From the NCBI GenBank assembly GCA_934456435.1, contig CAKSHH010000012.1, positions 13,012-77,011 of the forward strand: a stretch of DNA of 64,000 bases, in the 5' to 3' direction. The notes under the pieces are model-generated. The model ran no database searches. It had not been told where the DNA came from and was given only the letters and a program-made list of their open reading frames with translations. Positions 25,640-33,363 of this stretch are shown in pieces; position 1 is the first letter of the stretch, and the number at the start of each line of letters is the position of its first letter. A program made the translations under genes and the position numbers. Source of the stretch: an uncultured Eubacteriales bacterium. Lineage in GTDB: Bacteria; Bacillota; Clostridia; Oscillospirales; Acutalibacteraceae.

Positions 25640-25762
25640 TAACTAACCTTCCTTTATTATGGACTCGCTACATGGGGCGGAATAAATCACTTGTGCCGCC
25701 CGAAAGCGACGCCCGTAATATGCGGTATTTAGAATTTTAGCACACAGGTCAAATTTTGTCAA
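25640..25762 (-). promoter_or_regulatory. Promoter and probable L21 leader RNA
   Basis: On the minus strand TTGACA (25757-25762) and TAAAAT (25734-25739) are 17 bp apart. The roughly 90-nt untranslated leader contains GC-rich stems (GGGCG and GGGCGG segments pairing with CCGCCC downstream), in the place where the L21 leader motif of Firmicutes is found. Such leaders are thought to let L21 repress its own operon. Promoter is firm; leader identity is likely but not proven. Confidence 0.6.
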
Positions 25763-25814
25763 CAGGAAATAATGTTTTTCTTTAATCTTTTTATTGTTTT
25801 ATTATTATATATGC

Positions 25815-26249
25815 TTATATTACTCCGCGTTTTTGCGCTTCCTTTATCAGCTTCGGCTGAATCAGCGGATATGTCCAGCTGTCAACTAAGCTGTCAGAAA
25901 TAATGATCTTCTCAATCTCGCTGTGTATGTCGCCGAAAGAATTGACATCGGCAAAGAACAACATACCGAAGTTTTCCTCATCGTCGGTTTTCGTCACCCT
26001 CGTTTTGCCTTTTACGGAATAAACACAAATCGATTTAATTGTGTAGTCGGTTGCTCCCGTTTCCTCCTGCAGTTCTCTTTCGGCGGTTTCAAGGATCGCT
26101 TCACCCGATTCCCTGTGTCCGCCCGGAAGCTCGTAAGTATCTCTGTCCTTATGCTTGCAGAAGATCCACTTGCCGTTGTGTTTAGCGATAATAACAGCGA
26201 ACTTCAGCAGTTCGTCCGGAACGTTATCAAAGAATCGCACTTCAACCAT
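25815..26249 (-). CDS. NUDIX hydrolase
   Basis: 144 aa. The Nudix box is complete (GGHRESGEAILETAERELQE, then ETG, about 43-65), with the Glu residues that bind metal. Residues 1-40 form the first beta strands. The protein would hydrolyse a nucleoside diphosphate linked to another group, perhaps an oxidised nucleotide, but substrate cannot be told from sequence. The ATG at 26249 lacks a strong ribosome site (GAAAGGAAGC some 12 bases upstream). Single gene. Confidence 0.85.
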   Translation of the reverse strand: MVEVRFFDNVPDELLKFAVIIAKHNGKWIFCKHKDRDTYELPGGHRESGEAILETAERELQEETGATDYTIKSICVYSVKGKTRVTKTDDEENFGMLFFADVNSFGDIHSEIEKIIISDSLVDSWTYPLIQPKLIKEAQKRGVI

Positions 26250-26345
26250 AATTTCACACCGCTTCCTTTCGAGCTTAATTCGACAGCATTATACCATAGA
26301 TTTTTGTTCTTTTCAACGCACCGTCCAAATCACTTTTTGCATAAA

Positions 26346-26398
26346 AGAAGTCCGCAGTAATTCTTTCCAAATTACTGCGGATTTATGGTGCGAGTAGC
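26346..26398 (-). repeat. Copy A of a 53-bp tRNA-terminator/tRNA-tail direct repeat
   Basis: Matches 27537-27589 at 50 of 53 positions. It carries the same 13-bp-stem terminator that follows tRNA-Pro and the beginning of a tRNA 3' end. The methyltransferase gene lies between the two copies, as expected for a duplication or an insertion at a tRNA end. Confidence 0.75.
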
Positions 26399-26416
26399 AG
26401 GGGTCGAACCTGTGAC
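26386..26416 (-). pseudogene. 3' fragment of a tRNA gene
   Basis: Read on the minus strand, the segment has a T arm (CAGG-TTCGACC-CCTG) and an acceptor end CTACTCGCACCA. No matching GCGAGTA 5' acceptor strand, D arm or anticodon arm was found within 250 bp upstream. The sequence differs from tRNA-Pro at 27577, so it comes from another tRNA species or has drifted. Followed by its own terminator copy. Confidence 0.55.
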
Positions 26417-26463
26417 TTTGAATTAGGTTATGGGCAACTACCGTTGCCTCATTGTATCGCAAC

Positions 26464-26492
26464 GCCCAAACAATTCACCGGATTGTTTGGGC
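26464..26492. other. Perfect inverted repeat beyond the methyltransferase gene
   Basis: GCCCAAACAAT (26464-26474) and ATTGTTTGGGC (26482-26492), 11 bp, loop of 7. No T tract follows on either strand, so it is a weak terminator candidate. A second hairpin GGCAAC-GGTA-GTTGCC lies at about 26431-26446. Otherwise 26250-26598 holds only the tRNA remnant. Confidence 0.45.
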
Positions 26493-26598
26493 TGCGACAG
26501 ATAACAGCCGCGTGTGGTTGTTGTGAGTGGTGGAACAGACTTGTACTCAATTTAAAGCGAAACATTATTGAGGACACACTCATAAACCAACTTTTTGC

Positions 26599-27456
26599 TT
26601 ACGGTTTTTCTGCTATCGCAAATATACCCGCACGTCTGAAACTGCCCATACCGTTTGGCATAACATATTTGTCGTAATAATCGCAGATTTCAAGAAATTC
26701 CTTGTCTATACTGATTTCATTGATTTTCTTATGCACTTCTTGAGCGGAATTCTGCCGATAAAGATGCACCAAATACAGATGCGTTAGACTACCAATGCTG
26801 CGACATTCCAAAACATTCATCCCGTTTTTGTTCAAAACATCCCTTAATTCATCAATATCATAGGCTTTTAATTCAGCAATGGGTGTAAGTTCCTCAGCAT
26901 TGTCGTAGTTCTCTTTGTTAAAGCAACCTGTTTTCATTATGTCCTTTACGGACGGGTGAATGTAGTGCAGTTTACTAAGACTATAGTTCAGCCATGTGAC
27001 TGTCATACAACTTTTGCTGGAAACCGAAAGCATTACCTTTTTTCCGACTCTGCATATTTCAGCAATTACATCTTCTGCCTTGCTTCCAGAGAATGAAATT
27101 GCCCCATCAAAACATAACACAAGGTCAAATTCATTATTCTCGAATACATCCAGACAACAAGCATCGTGCTTAATAAACTGAATGTTTGTTAAACCTATCG
27201 CTTTATCTTTTGCTGCCTTAATCATTTCATCAGATAAATCCAAATGTACTACCTCAAAGCCCATTCTAGCCAAAGGTATGGAATAAGCTCCTGTTGCTGC
27301 TCCTACATCCAAAATTTTATGAACCCCTGATAAATGACTTTGAATTGCCTTGAGCCTCAAAAGACGATTTATCATTTCATCGTCATAATCAACTTCTTCC
27401 GTTTTGGACATTTCATTCCAAAATTTTTCATATTCGGTCAATTTATTTTTATTCAC
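26599..27456 (-). CDS. Class I SAM-dependent methyltransferase
   Basis: 285 aa. Motif I is clear, KILDVGAATGAYSIPLARMG (about 47-66), then an acidic residue ending strand 2 (VVHLDLSDEM) and motif IV-like FDLVLCFDGAISFSG. Substrate unknown; the C-terminal half (about 170-285) is helical, with MPNGMGSFRRAGIFAIAEKP at the end. The start is probably a GTG at 27456 directly after AAAGGA, which is unusually tight; a later ATG at about codon 15 is possible. It is set between two copies of a tRNA-tail/terminator repeat, suggesting arrival as a cassette. Confidence 0.8.
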   Translation of the reverse strand: MNKNKLTEYEKFWNEMSKTEEVDYDDEMINRLLRLKAIQSHLSGVHKILDVGAATGAYSIPLARMGFEVVHLDLSDEMIKAAKDKAIGLTNIQFIKHDACCLDVFENNEFDLVLCFDGAISFSGSKAEDVIAEICRVGKKVMLSVSSKSCMTVTWLNYSLSKLHYIHPSVKDIMKTGCFNKENYDNAEELTPIAELKAYDIDELRDVLNKNGMNVLECRSIGSLTHLYLVHLYRQNSAQEVHKKINEISIDKEFLEICDYYDKYVMPNGMGSFRRAGIFAIAEKP

Positions 27457-27540
27457 TCCTTTAAGCTTGGTGATTAATTAAACTACAATTTATTGCCATC
27501 ATTATATCATTTAATAAAGCACTTCGCAAGAAGACAAGAA

Positions 27541-27573
27541 GTCCGCAGTAATTCTTTCCAAATTACTGCGGAC
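27541..27573 (-). terminator. Terminator of tRNA-Pro
   Basis: Perfect 13-bp stem (27541-27553 with 27561-27573) directly after the tRNA 3' end on the minus strand, followed by TTCTTGTCTT. A near-identical copy exists at 26350-26382. Confidence 0.75.
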
Positions 27574-27576
27574 TTA

Positions 27577-27652
27577 TGGTCCGAGTGGCGAGACTCGAAC
27601 TCACGGCCTCTTGAACCCCATTCAAGCGCGCTACCACCTGCGCTACACCCGG
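27577..27652 (-). tRNA. tRNA-Pro, anticodon GGG
   Basis: 76 nt on the minus strand. The acceptor stem CCGGGTG/CACTCGG has the C1-G72 pair of bacterial tRNA-Pro and an encoded CCA end. The anticodon stem CTTGA/TCAAG encloses the loop ATGGGGT, anticodon GGG. A T arm with TTCGAGT is present. It has its own promoter and terminator. Confidence 0.93.
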
Positions 27653-27663
27653 ATACCTGAGTT

Positions 27664-27691
27664 ATTTTACCACAAAAAAATCATTTGTCAA
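27664..27691 (-). promoter_or_regulatory. Promoter of tRNA-Pro
   Basis: On the minus strand TTGACA (27686-27691) and TAAAAT (27664-27669) with a 16-bp spacer, 11 bp before the mature tRNA 5' end. Confidence 0.7.
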
Positions 27692-27806
27692 GGTGTTTGA
27701 AGCAAATATTTTAAAATCTGCCGATTTATTACCTTTTGATCAGAAAAAACAATATTTTAAAAAAACAAAAGAAAACATTTTTATTATTAAAACAATCCGG
27801 ATAATC

Positions 27807-27856
27807 TTGACAAGAATCCGAAAACGGACTATACTTTAGAAGTCTGTTTTCGGATT
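27807..27856 (+). promoter_or_regulatory. Promoter with MarR-type operator
   Basis: TTGACA (27807-27812) and TATACT (27830-27835) are 17 bp apart. AATCCGAAAACGGAC (27815-27829) fills most of the spacer, and its inverted partner GTCTGTTTTCGGATT (27842-27856, one mismatch) lies just beyond the -10 box. Because the left arm is upstream of the transcription start, the repeat cannot be an RNA hairpin and must act as DNA. It is the natural site for the MarR protein encoded next, which would block its own operon. Confidence 0.8.
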
Positions 27857-27919
27857 TTTATGTCTGCCGATTAAACAGAGTTTAATTTTCGGATTTAATT
27901 CAATATTTCGGAGGTAAAA

Positions 27920-28399
27920 ATGAGCGGAATAAGAGAACTTCATATCAAGCTCAACAGGCTCTGCAAAGCCAACGATGAGCTATACCATAATTACGCGGTC
28001 AGAATAGGTCTGTCCGATTCCGCGCTGTGGACGCTTTACGCAATCTACGAAGCGGAGAACGCCCTGACTCAAAACGAGCTGTGTGCGAACTGGTGCTATT
28101 CAAAGCAAACAGTTAATTCAACGGTCAAAACCCTCGAAAAGAAAGGGCTTGTCATGCTCGAACACGTTGAAGGCACACGCGTTCACAAGGCAATAAAGCT
28201 CACCGGCACGGGCAGGGATTTCTGCGTCAGGCACATTGCACCGCTCATTGCCGCCGAGGAAAAGGCGCTCGGATATCTGAGTGAAGAACAGCGGACGGTA
28301 TACTATTCCTTGCAGGAAAAAGAATATGAGCTTTTGAAAAAAGAGCTTTCGGAAATTGAAACACAGGGAGGTGCAGAGCTTGCAGAACAGCAGATTTAA
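27920..28399 (+). CDS. MarR-family transcriptional regulator
   Basis: 159 aa with the family's helical dimerisation ends and a winged helix in the middle (about 40-105): LTQNELCANWCYSKQTVNST, then the wing VEGTRVHKAIKLTG. The start follows CGGAGG. It is the first gene of an operon with two ABC exporter halves, whose coding region it overlaps by 20 bp. By analogy with similar operons it is a repressor released by a toxic compound that the exporter removes. Confidence 0.9.
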   Translation: MSGIRELHIKLNRLCKANDELYHNYAVRIGLSDSALWTLYAIYEAENALTQNELCANWCYSKQTVNSTVKTLEKKGLVMLEHVEGTRVHKAIKLTGTGRDFCVRHIAPLIAAEEKALGYLSEEQRTVYYSLQEKEYELLKKELSEIETQGGAELAEQQI

Positions 28400-30191
28400 C
28401 AAAAAAACGGAGCTTCTGTGGTTCTTTCTCAAGGGAACTAAAGGCTACTTTCTGCTGACAATCATATTCGCAGGCATAACTGCCCTTGCCGATATGATAC
28501 AGCCGCAGATAATTAGAGCAACGGTCGATAACGTTATCGGAGGCAAACCGTCGGAATTTCCTCAATGGGTAAACGGCGCAGTCGAAAAATTCGGCGGATT
28601 CGCCTACTTCAAGGAGCATATATGGATTCCTGCGGTCGCCGTAATTGCCGTCGCCGCCGTGCAAATAATCTCGCAGTATTCCAACCGAGTGTATAACACC
28701 AAAGCGTCCGAAACCTTGGTAAAAAATATGCGCGACTCGGTGTTTACTCATATTGAGAACCTCCCCTTTTCGTGGTTCATGCAAAACAAAACCGGCGACA
28801 TAATTCAGCGCTGTACCTCGGACATTGAAACGACAAAAAATTTCCTTTCCGAACAGCTCACCTCGATTTTCAGAATTATAATTATGCTCGTGCTTTCAAT
28901 CAGCTTCATGACATCAATGAATCCCATGCTCACTCTGATCGCGCTGATACCGATGCCTTTCATCGTTGTTTATTCCTGTATTTTCCGCAAAAAAATGCAT
29001 GAGGGCTTCACCGACTGCGACGAAAACGAGGGCAAGCTTTCTGCCATGGCACAGGAAAATCTTACCGGTGTTCGTGTTGTCCGTGCATTCGGTCAGGAAC
29101 GCAATGAAATAGACAAATTTAAAAAGCAAAACGATTATTACACCGGACTGTGGGTAAAGATGTCAAAGGTGATGGGCAGATTCTGGACAATAGCCGACAT
29201 TATTTCGGCCATTCAGGTTATGCTCGTGGTCGTGGCAGGCGCGGTGTTCTGCGTAAAGCGCGGAATGTCAAACGGCGAATACATCGCGTTCATATCCTAC
29301 AACGCCATTCTTGCAGGTCCGTTCCGTCAGCTCGGCAGAATGATATCCGACCTGAGCCGTGCAACCGTTTCGATTGACAGAATATTCTACATAATGAACT
29401 CTGAAATTGAAACCGACGCCCCCGACGCGTCCGACGCTCCGATGGACGGAGACATTGTCTTTGAAAATGTCAGCTTCGGTTACGAAAACTCACCTGAGCT
29501 CTTGCATAACATCTCCTTTACCGTTAAATCGGGCTCAACACTCGGCATACTCGGTACAACGGGCAGCGGTAAGTCAACAATGATGCTTCTGCTGGACAGG
29601 CTCTATGACATTGAACCGGGCAAAGGCCGTATAACCATCAGCGGAACTGACATCAAGAAAATTAAAACCAAGCATCTGCGCCGAAATATCGGTATGGTGC
29701 TTCAGGAGCCGTTTTTGTTTTCGCGCACGGTATTTGAAAACATCGGCATTTCCGATCCGTCTTTCACCCTCGACGACATTCGCAGAGCGGCAAAGGCGGC
29801 AGCACTTGACGACAGCATAACCTCGTTCCCGAAAGCTTATGACACTCTTATCGGCGAGCGCGGAGTAACGCTCTCCGGCGGTCAGAAGCAGCGCACAGCC
29901 ATTGCGCGAACCCTCACCGGAAATTATCCGATAATGATATTCGACGATTCGCTCTCTGCCGTTGACACACAGACGGACGCCAAAATCCGTGCCGCGCTCA
30001 AAAAGAGATTCGGTCAGTCGAGCACTATCCTTATTTCGCACAGAATAACCACTCTCTCCTCCGCCGACAAGATAATCGTTCTTGACCACGGCAGAATCGC
30101 CGAAGAGGGAACGCACGACGAGCTGAAATCTGCAGGCGGAATATATCAGAAAATCTACGAGACCCAGACCAACACCGAGGAGGCGATATAA
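28380..30191 (+). CDS. ABC exporter half-transporter, degenerate-site subunit
   Basis: About 603 aa: six membrane helices (about 15-320), then one ATPase domain. Walker A is GTTGSGKST, Q loop VLQEPFLFS, signature LSGGQKQR. Walker B ends IMIFDDSLSAVD, so the catalytic Glu is replaced by Asp. That is the mark of the inactive-site partner in heterodimeric exporters such as LmrCD, BmrCD or TM287/288. The start is probably a TTG at 28380, since GGGAGGTG lies just before it inside marR; an in-frame ATG at 28356 has no ribosome site. Coupled to the next gene by TAATG. Confidence 0.88.
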   Translation: MQNSRFNKKTELLWFFLKGTKGYFLLTIIFAGITALADMIQPQIIRATVDNVIGGKPSEFPQWVNGAVEKFGGFAYFKEHIWIPAVAVIAVAAVQIISQYSNRVYNTKASETLVKNMRDSVFTHIENLPFSWFMQNKTGDIIQRCTSDIETTKNFLSEQLTSIFRIIIMLVLSISFMTSMNPMLTLIALIPMPFIVVYSCIFRKKMHEGFTDCDENEGKLSAMAQENLTGVRVVRAFGQERNEIDKFKKQNDYYTGLWVKMSKVMGRFWTIADIISAIQVMLVVVAGAVFCVKRGMSNGEYIAFISYNAILAGPFRQLGRMISDLSRATVSIDRIFYIMNSEIETDAPDASDAPMDGDIVFENVSFGYENSPELLHNISFTVKSGSTLGILGTTGSGKSTMMLLLDRLYDIEPGKGRITISGTDIKKIKTKHLRRNIGMVLQEPFLFSRTVFENIGISDPSFTLDDIRRAAKAAALDDSITSFPKAYDTLIGERGVTLSGGQKQRTAIARTLTGNYPIMIFDDSLSAVDTQTDAKIRAALKKRFGQSSTILISHRITTLSSADKIIVLDHGRIAEEGTHDELKSAGGIYQKIYETQTNTEEAI

Positions 30192-31996
30192 TGAGCAAAG
30201 GAAAAACAAAGAAGCTTCGCTTTTTCGGAATCGGCAAGGTAATACCTTACCTCAAAAAATACAAGCGTGCGTTTGCGGTAATAATCGTGTTCAACCTAAT
30301 CACCTGCGGGCTTGAGCTGCTTTTTCCGCAGTTCCACCGCTACGCGCTTGACAGCTTCGTCGGCAAGGGAGAGCTTTCTCACCTCGGCGCTTTTATTGTC
30401 ACCTACGCCGCCGTGATAATCATTATCGGACTGATGAATTATTACGCCAACACAACTGCCGCGATAACAGAGGTTCGCGTGGATCAGGATTTGCGCGACG
30501 CCGCTTTTGTGCATCTTCAGAAGCTGTCGTTTTCATACTTCAATCAAAACAGCGTCGGCTACATTCACGCCCGTCTGATGAGCGATACGGAGAGGATCGG
30601 ACTTCTCGTTTCCTGGACGCTTGCCAACGGAGTGTGGTATATGGCGTATCTTGTGGGCTCAGCCGTGATGATGCTGATGATGAACGTCAAGCTCGCACTT
30701 CTCGTTCTTCTTACCCTCCCCGCCCTACTTGTAATTGTCGGCATTTTCCAAAAGAAGCTTATCATTGCCAACCGTGAGGTCAGGGAGATAAACTCGCGGA
30801 TCACCAGCAACTTCAACGAGGGTATTGCCGGCGCAAAAACAATTAAATCGCTTGCAATCGAGAAAAAAATATCCTCGGATTTCGTCAAGGAAACCTCAAA
30901 GATGAAATCAAAGTCGGTATATATTTCACGTCTCCGCGGAGCTTTTGCCGCGTCGATGAACTTCGCCTCGTCAATCGCGCTTGCCATTGTTCTTTATAAG
31001 GGCGGCTACATCGCCGAGGACGAAGTCGGAGTTTTTGCCGCATTTATGTCCTACGCGCAGGGAATGATGGAGCCCGTGCGCTGGCTTGTAAATGTAATCT
31101 CCGACCTGATTGCTATCAGGGTCAACATTGAAAGATTCACGGATCTGCTTTCGACCACGTCCGACGTTGTTGATTCGCCCAAGGTTATCGAGAAATACGG
31201 CGACACGCTCAGCCCAAAAAAGGAAAACTGGGAGCCGATCAAAGGCGATATAGAGTTTAAAGACATAACGTTCAAATACCCCGACGGCGAAGTGAATGTT
31301 CTTGAGCATTTCTCGCTCAGCATACCGTTCGGTACACACCTTGCCGTTGTCGGAGAAACGGGCGCAGGAAAGTCAACGCTTGTCAACCTCGCCTGCCGTT
31401 TCTATGAACCGACAAAGGGTCAGGTGCTGATCGACGGAAAGGACGCACGCGAACGCTCTCAGCTTTGGCTTCACTCGTCAATCGGCTATGTTCTGCAGAC
31501 GCCTCACCTTTTCTCAGGAACAATAAAAGATAATCTGCTCATGGGAAATCCCAACGCCACCGACGCTCAGCTTTATGAAGCATTGAGACTTGTTTCGGCG
31601 GACGAAATTGTCGCACGGCTAGAAAACGGAATTGATACGGATGTCGGCGAGGGCGGAGACCTGCTTTCAACGGGCGAAAAACAGCTCATTTCCTTTGCGC
31701 GCGCCGTACTTGCCGATCCGAGGATCCTCATTCTTGACGAGGCGACAGCTTCGGTTGACACGATGACCGAAGCAAAAATACAGCAGGCAATGAGTACGGT
31801 TACCGAGGGCAGAACCGCGATTATGATCGCTCACAGGCTTTCTACCGTGCGTAATGCCGACCTGATACTCGTTGTCCGCGACGGAGTTATCGTCGAAAGC
31901 GGCACCCACAGGGAGCTTATTCTCAACCGCGGCTACTACTACGAGCTTTATACACGTCAGTATGAAGATGAAGCGGCGGCAAAAATACTTGCATAG
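30191..31996 (+). CDS. ABC exporter half-transporter, catalytic-site subunit
   Basis: 601 aa: membrane domain (about 20-330) and ATPase domain. Walker A GETGAGKSTL, Q loop VLQTPHLFSGT, signature LSTGEKQLI (departs from LSGGQ), Walker B ILILDEATASVD with the catalytic Glu. The intact Walker A/B here would pair with the canonical LSGGQ of the partner to make the one active ATP site, while the other site is degenerate on both sides. Such pairs export drugs or lipids. The stop is followed by a short gap and then a gene for nucleoside phosphorylase with its own ribosome site. Confidence 0.9.
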   Translation: MSKGKTKKLRFFGIGKVIPYLKKYKRAFAVIIVFNLITCGLELLFPQFHRYALDSFVGKGELSHLGAFIVTYAAVIIIIGLMNYYANTTAAITEVRVDQDLRDAAFVHLQKLSFSYFNQNSVGYIHARLMSDTERIGLLVSWTLANGVWYMAYLVGSAVMMLMMNVKLALLVLLTLPALLVIVGIFQKKLIIANREVREINSRITSNFNEGIAGAKTIKSLAIEKKISSDFVKETSKMKSKSVYISRLRGAFAASMNFASSIALAIVLYKGGYIAEDEVGVFAAFMSYAQGMMEPVRWLVNVISDLIAIRVNIERFTDLLSTTSDVVDSPKVIEKYGDTLSPKKENWEPIKGDIEFKDITFKYPDGEVNVLEHFSLSIPFGTHLAVVGETGAGKSTLVNLACRFYEPTKGQVLIDGKDARERSQLWLHSSIGYVLQTPHLFSGTIKDNLLMGNPNATDAQLYEALRLVSADEIVARLENGIDTDVGEGGDLLSTGEKQLISFARAVLADPRILILDEATASVDTMTEAKIQQAMSTVTEGRTAIMIAHRLSTVRNADLILVVRDGVIVESGTHRELILNRGYYYELYTRQYEDEAAAKILA

Positions 31997-32042
31997 TTGA
32001 TTTTTTCTCCAAATGAGTTTAAAATAACAATGAGGTGAGCAA

Positions 32043-32879
32043 ATGGAATACACTTATGATTACTTTAAAAAGAGCGCTGATTATGTAAAATCAATAATAA
32101 AGGACGAACCCGAAATAGGTATCATACTCGGTTCGGGACTCGGAGCTTTCGGAAACGAAATTGAAAATCCCGTTGAAATCAGTTATTCCGAAATACCGAA
32201 TTTTCTTGTATCGACCGTTGAGTCACACGCAGGCAAGCTGATTTACGGCACCGTCGGCGGCAAAAAGGTTATATGTATGTCGGGCCGTTTCCATTTTTAC
32301 GAGGGATACGACTTTGAACAGCTCGTCATTCCGATAAGACTGTTCAAGCTCCTCGGAGTGCGTGCAACAATACTTACGAACGCGGCAGGCGCCGTAAACA
32401 CAGACTATAAGGTCGGCGACATTATGATTGTCAGCGACCACATAAAGCTGAACGGTGCCAGTCCCCTTTGCGGAAATAATATCGAGGAATTTGGCCCGCG
32501 CTTCTTTGATGTGACCGATATGTATACAAAAAAGCTCAGGGAGCTTGCCCTGCGCTGTGCCGAGGGAAGCGGTCTCAGCTTTCACGAGGGAGTCTATATG
32601 TTCTTTACAGGCCCTCAGTTTGAAACTCCGGCAGAGATACGGGCGGCAAGGCTGCTCGGTGCGGACGCAGTCGGAATGTCCACCGTCACCGAAGCCCTTA
32701 CCGCGGCGCATTGCTCAATGCCGCTTCTCGCCTTTTCGGTTATGACGAACATGGCGGCAGGCGTGCTCGACTGCAAGCTTTCCGACGAAGAGGTCGGCAT
32801 TGCGGCGGCGAAAATTTCCGCAAGATTCGGAGCTTATATTAAAAAGGTTATTTCAGAGCTTGATATAAACAATATATAA
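32043..32879 (+). CDS. punA: Purine nucleoside phosphorylase (trimeric, PNP-I type)
   Basis: 278 aa. Phosphate loop GSGLGAFGNEI (about 24-34), VESHAGKLIYG with the catalytic-loop His, MSGRFHFYEGY, LTNAAGAVN and ISDHIKLNG-like VSDHIKLNGASPL, and MSTVTEALTAAH near the end. All are hallmarks of the trimeric inosine/guanosine phosphorylases. It splits purine nucleosides into base and ribose 1-phosphate for salvage, complementing the de novo operon upstream. GAGGTGAGC serves as ribosome site. Only 46 bp after the exporter, so it may be cotranscribed. Confidence 0.92.
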   Translation: MEYTYDYFKKSADYVKSIIKDEPEIGIILGSGLGAFGNEIENPVEISYSEIPNFLVSTVESHAGKLIYGTVGGKKVICMSGRFHFYEGYDFEQLVIPIRLFKLLGVRATILTNAAGAVNTDYKVGDIMIVSDHIKLNGASPLCGNNIEEFGPRFFDVTDMYTKKLRELALRCAEGSGLSFHEGVYMFFTGPQFETPAEIRAARLLGADAVGMSTVTEALTAAHCSMPLLAFSVMTNMAAGVLDCKLSDEEVGIAAAKISARFGAYIKKVISELDINNI

Positions 32880-32916
32880 AAAATTGAGACTGCCGCATTA
32901 AACGACAGCCTCTTTT

Positions 32917-33351
32917 TCATTTTTTCTTTTTTTCGGGCACCTTGTATATTTGTTTCAGGGTTCCGTCCTTGTCAAGCATCACGGAGTCCCCTTTTTCGAT
33001 TTTTCTTTCGTAGCAAAGCTTATCCGCCATTCTTATGCGCTGTTCCTTGCCCTCGGCATCGGTAACAACCACCGTCACCATAGTCTCGGCATCTTCGGGA
33101 ACACCCTCACAGCCGAAATCATCCTCGATTATTTCAACAACATGCAGCGCCTTTTTATCAAGTGACTCACCGTAAGAGTAGCCCAGCAATAATCCGAGAC
33201 CGACTCCGAAGCACATACCGAGACTTATGTTGTCAAAAAATGCTTTTCCCAAGCACATACCCAGTCCGATACCGATGCACATACCGATCGACATATACAT
33301 GCTCGCATATTTTCCTGATGATTTTTTCTTGTCATCGGGTTCTTTTTTCAT
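32917..33351 (-). CDS. Glycine-zipper membrane protein of unknown function
   Basis: 144 aa. A charged N-terminus (MKKEPDDKKKSSGKY) precedes two Gly-rich hydrophobic helices with GxxxG spacing (GMCIGIGLGMCLGKAFF and LGMCFGVGLGLLLGYSYG). A cytoplasmic C-terminal domain with an acidic stretch and a beta-rich tail (RIRMADKLCYERKIEKGD) follows. No family recognised. Adjacent to, and on the same strand as, the secreted phosphoesterase, with 13 bp between them. Confidence 0.65.
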   Translation of the reverse strand: MKKEPDDKKKSSGKYASMYMSIGMCIGIGLGMCLGKAFFDNISLGMCFGVGLGLLLGYSYGESLDKKALHVVEIIEDDFGCEGVPEDAETMVTVVVTDAEGKEQRIRMADKLCYERKIEKGDSVMLDKDGTLKQIYKVPEKKKK

Positions 33352-33363
33352 TTCTGATCACCC

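Noticed and set aside
26386..26470. Complete second tRNA gene
   Set aside because: Only T arm and acceptor 3' strand can be matched; no 5' acceptor partner, D arm or anticodon arm.
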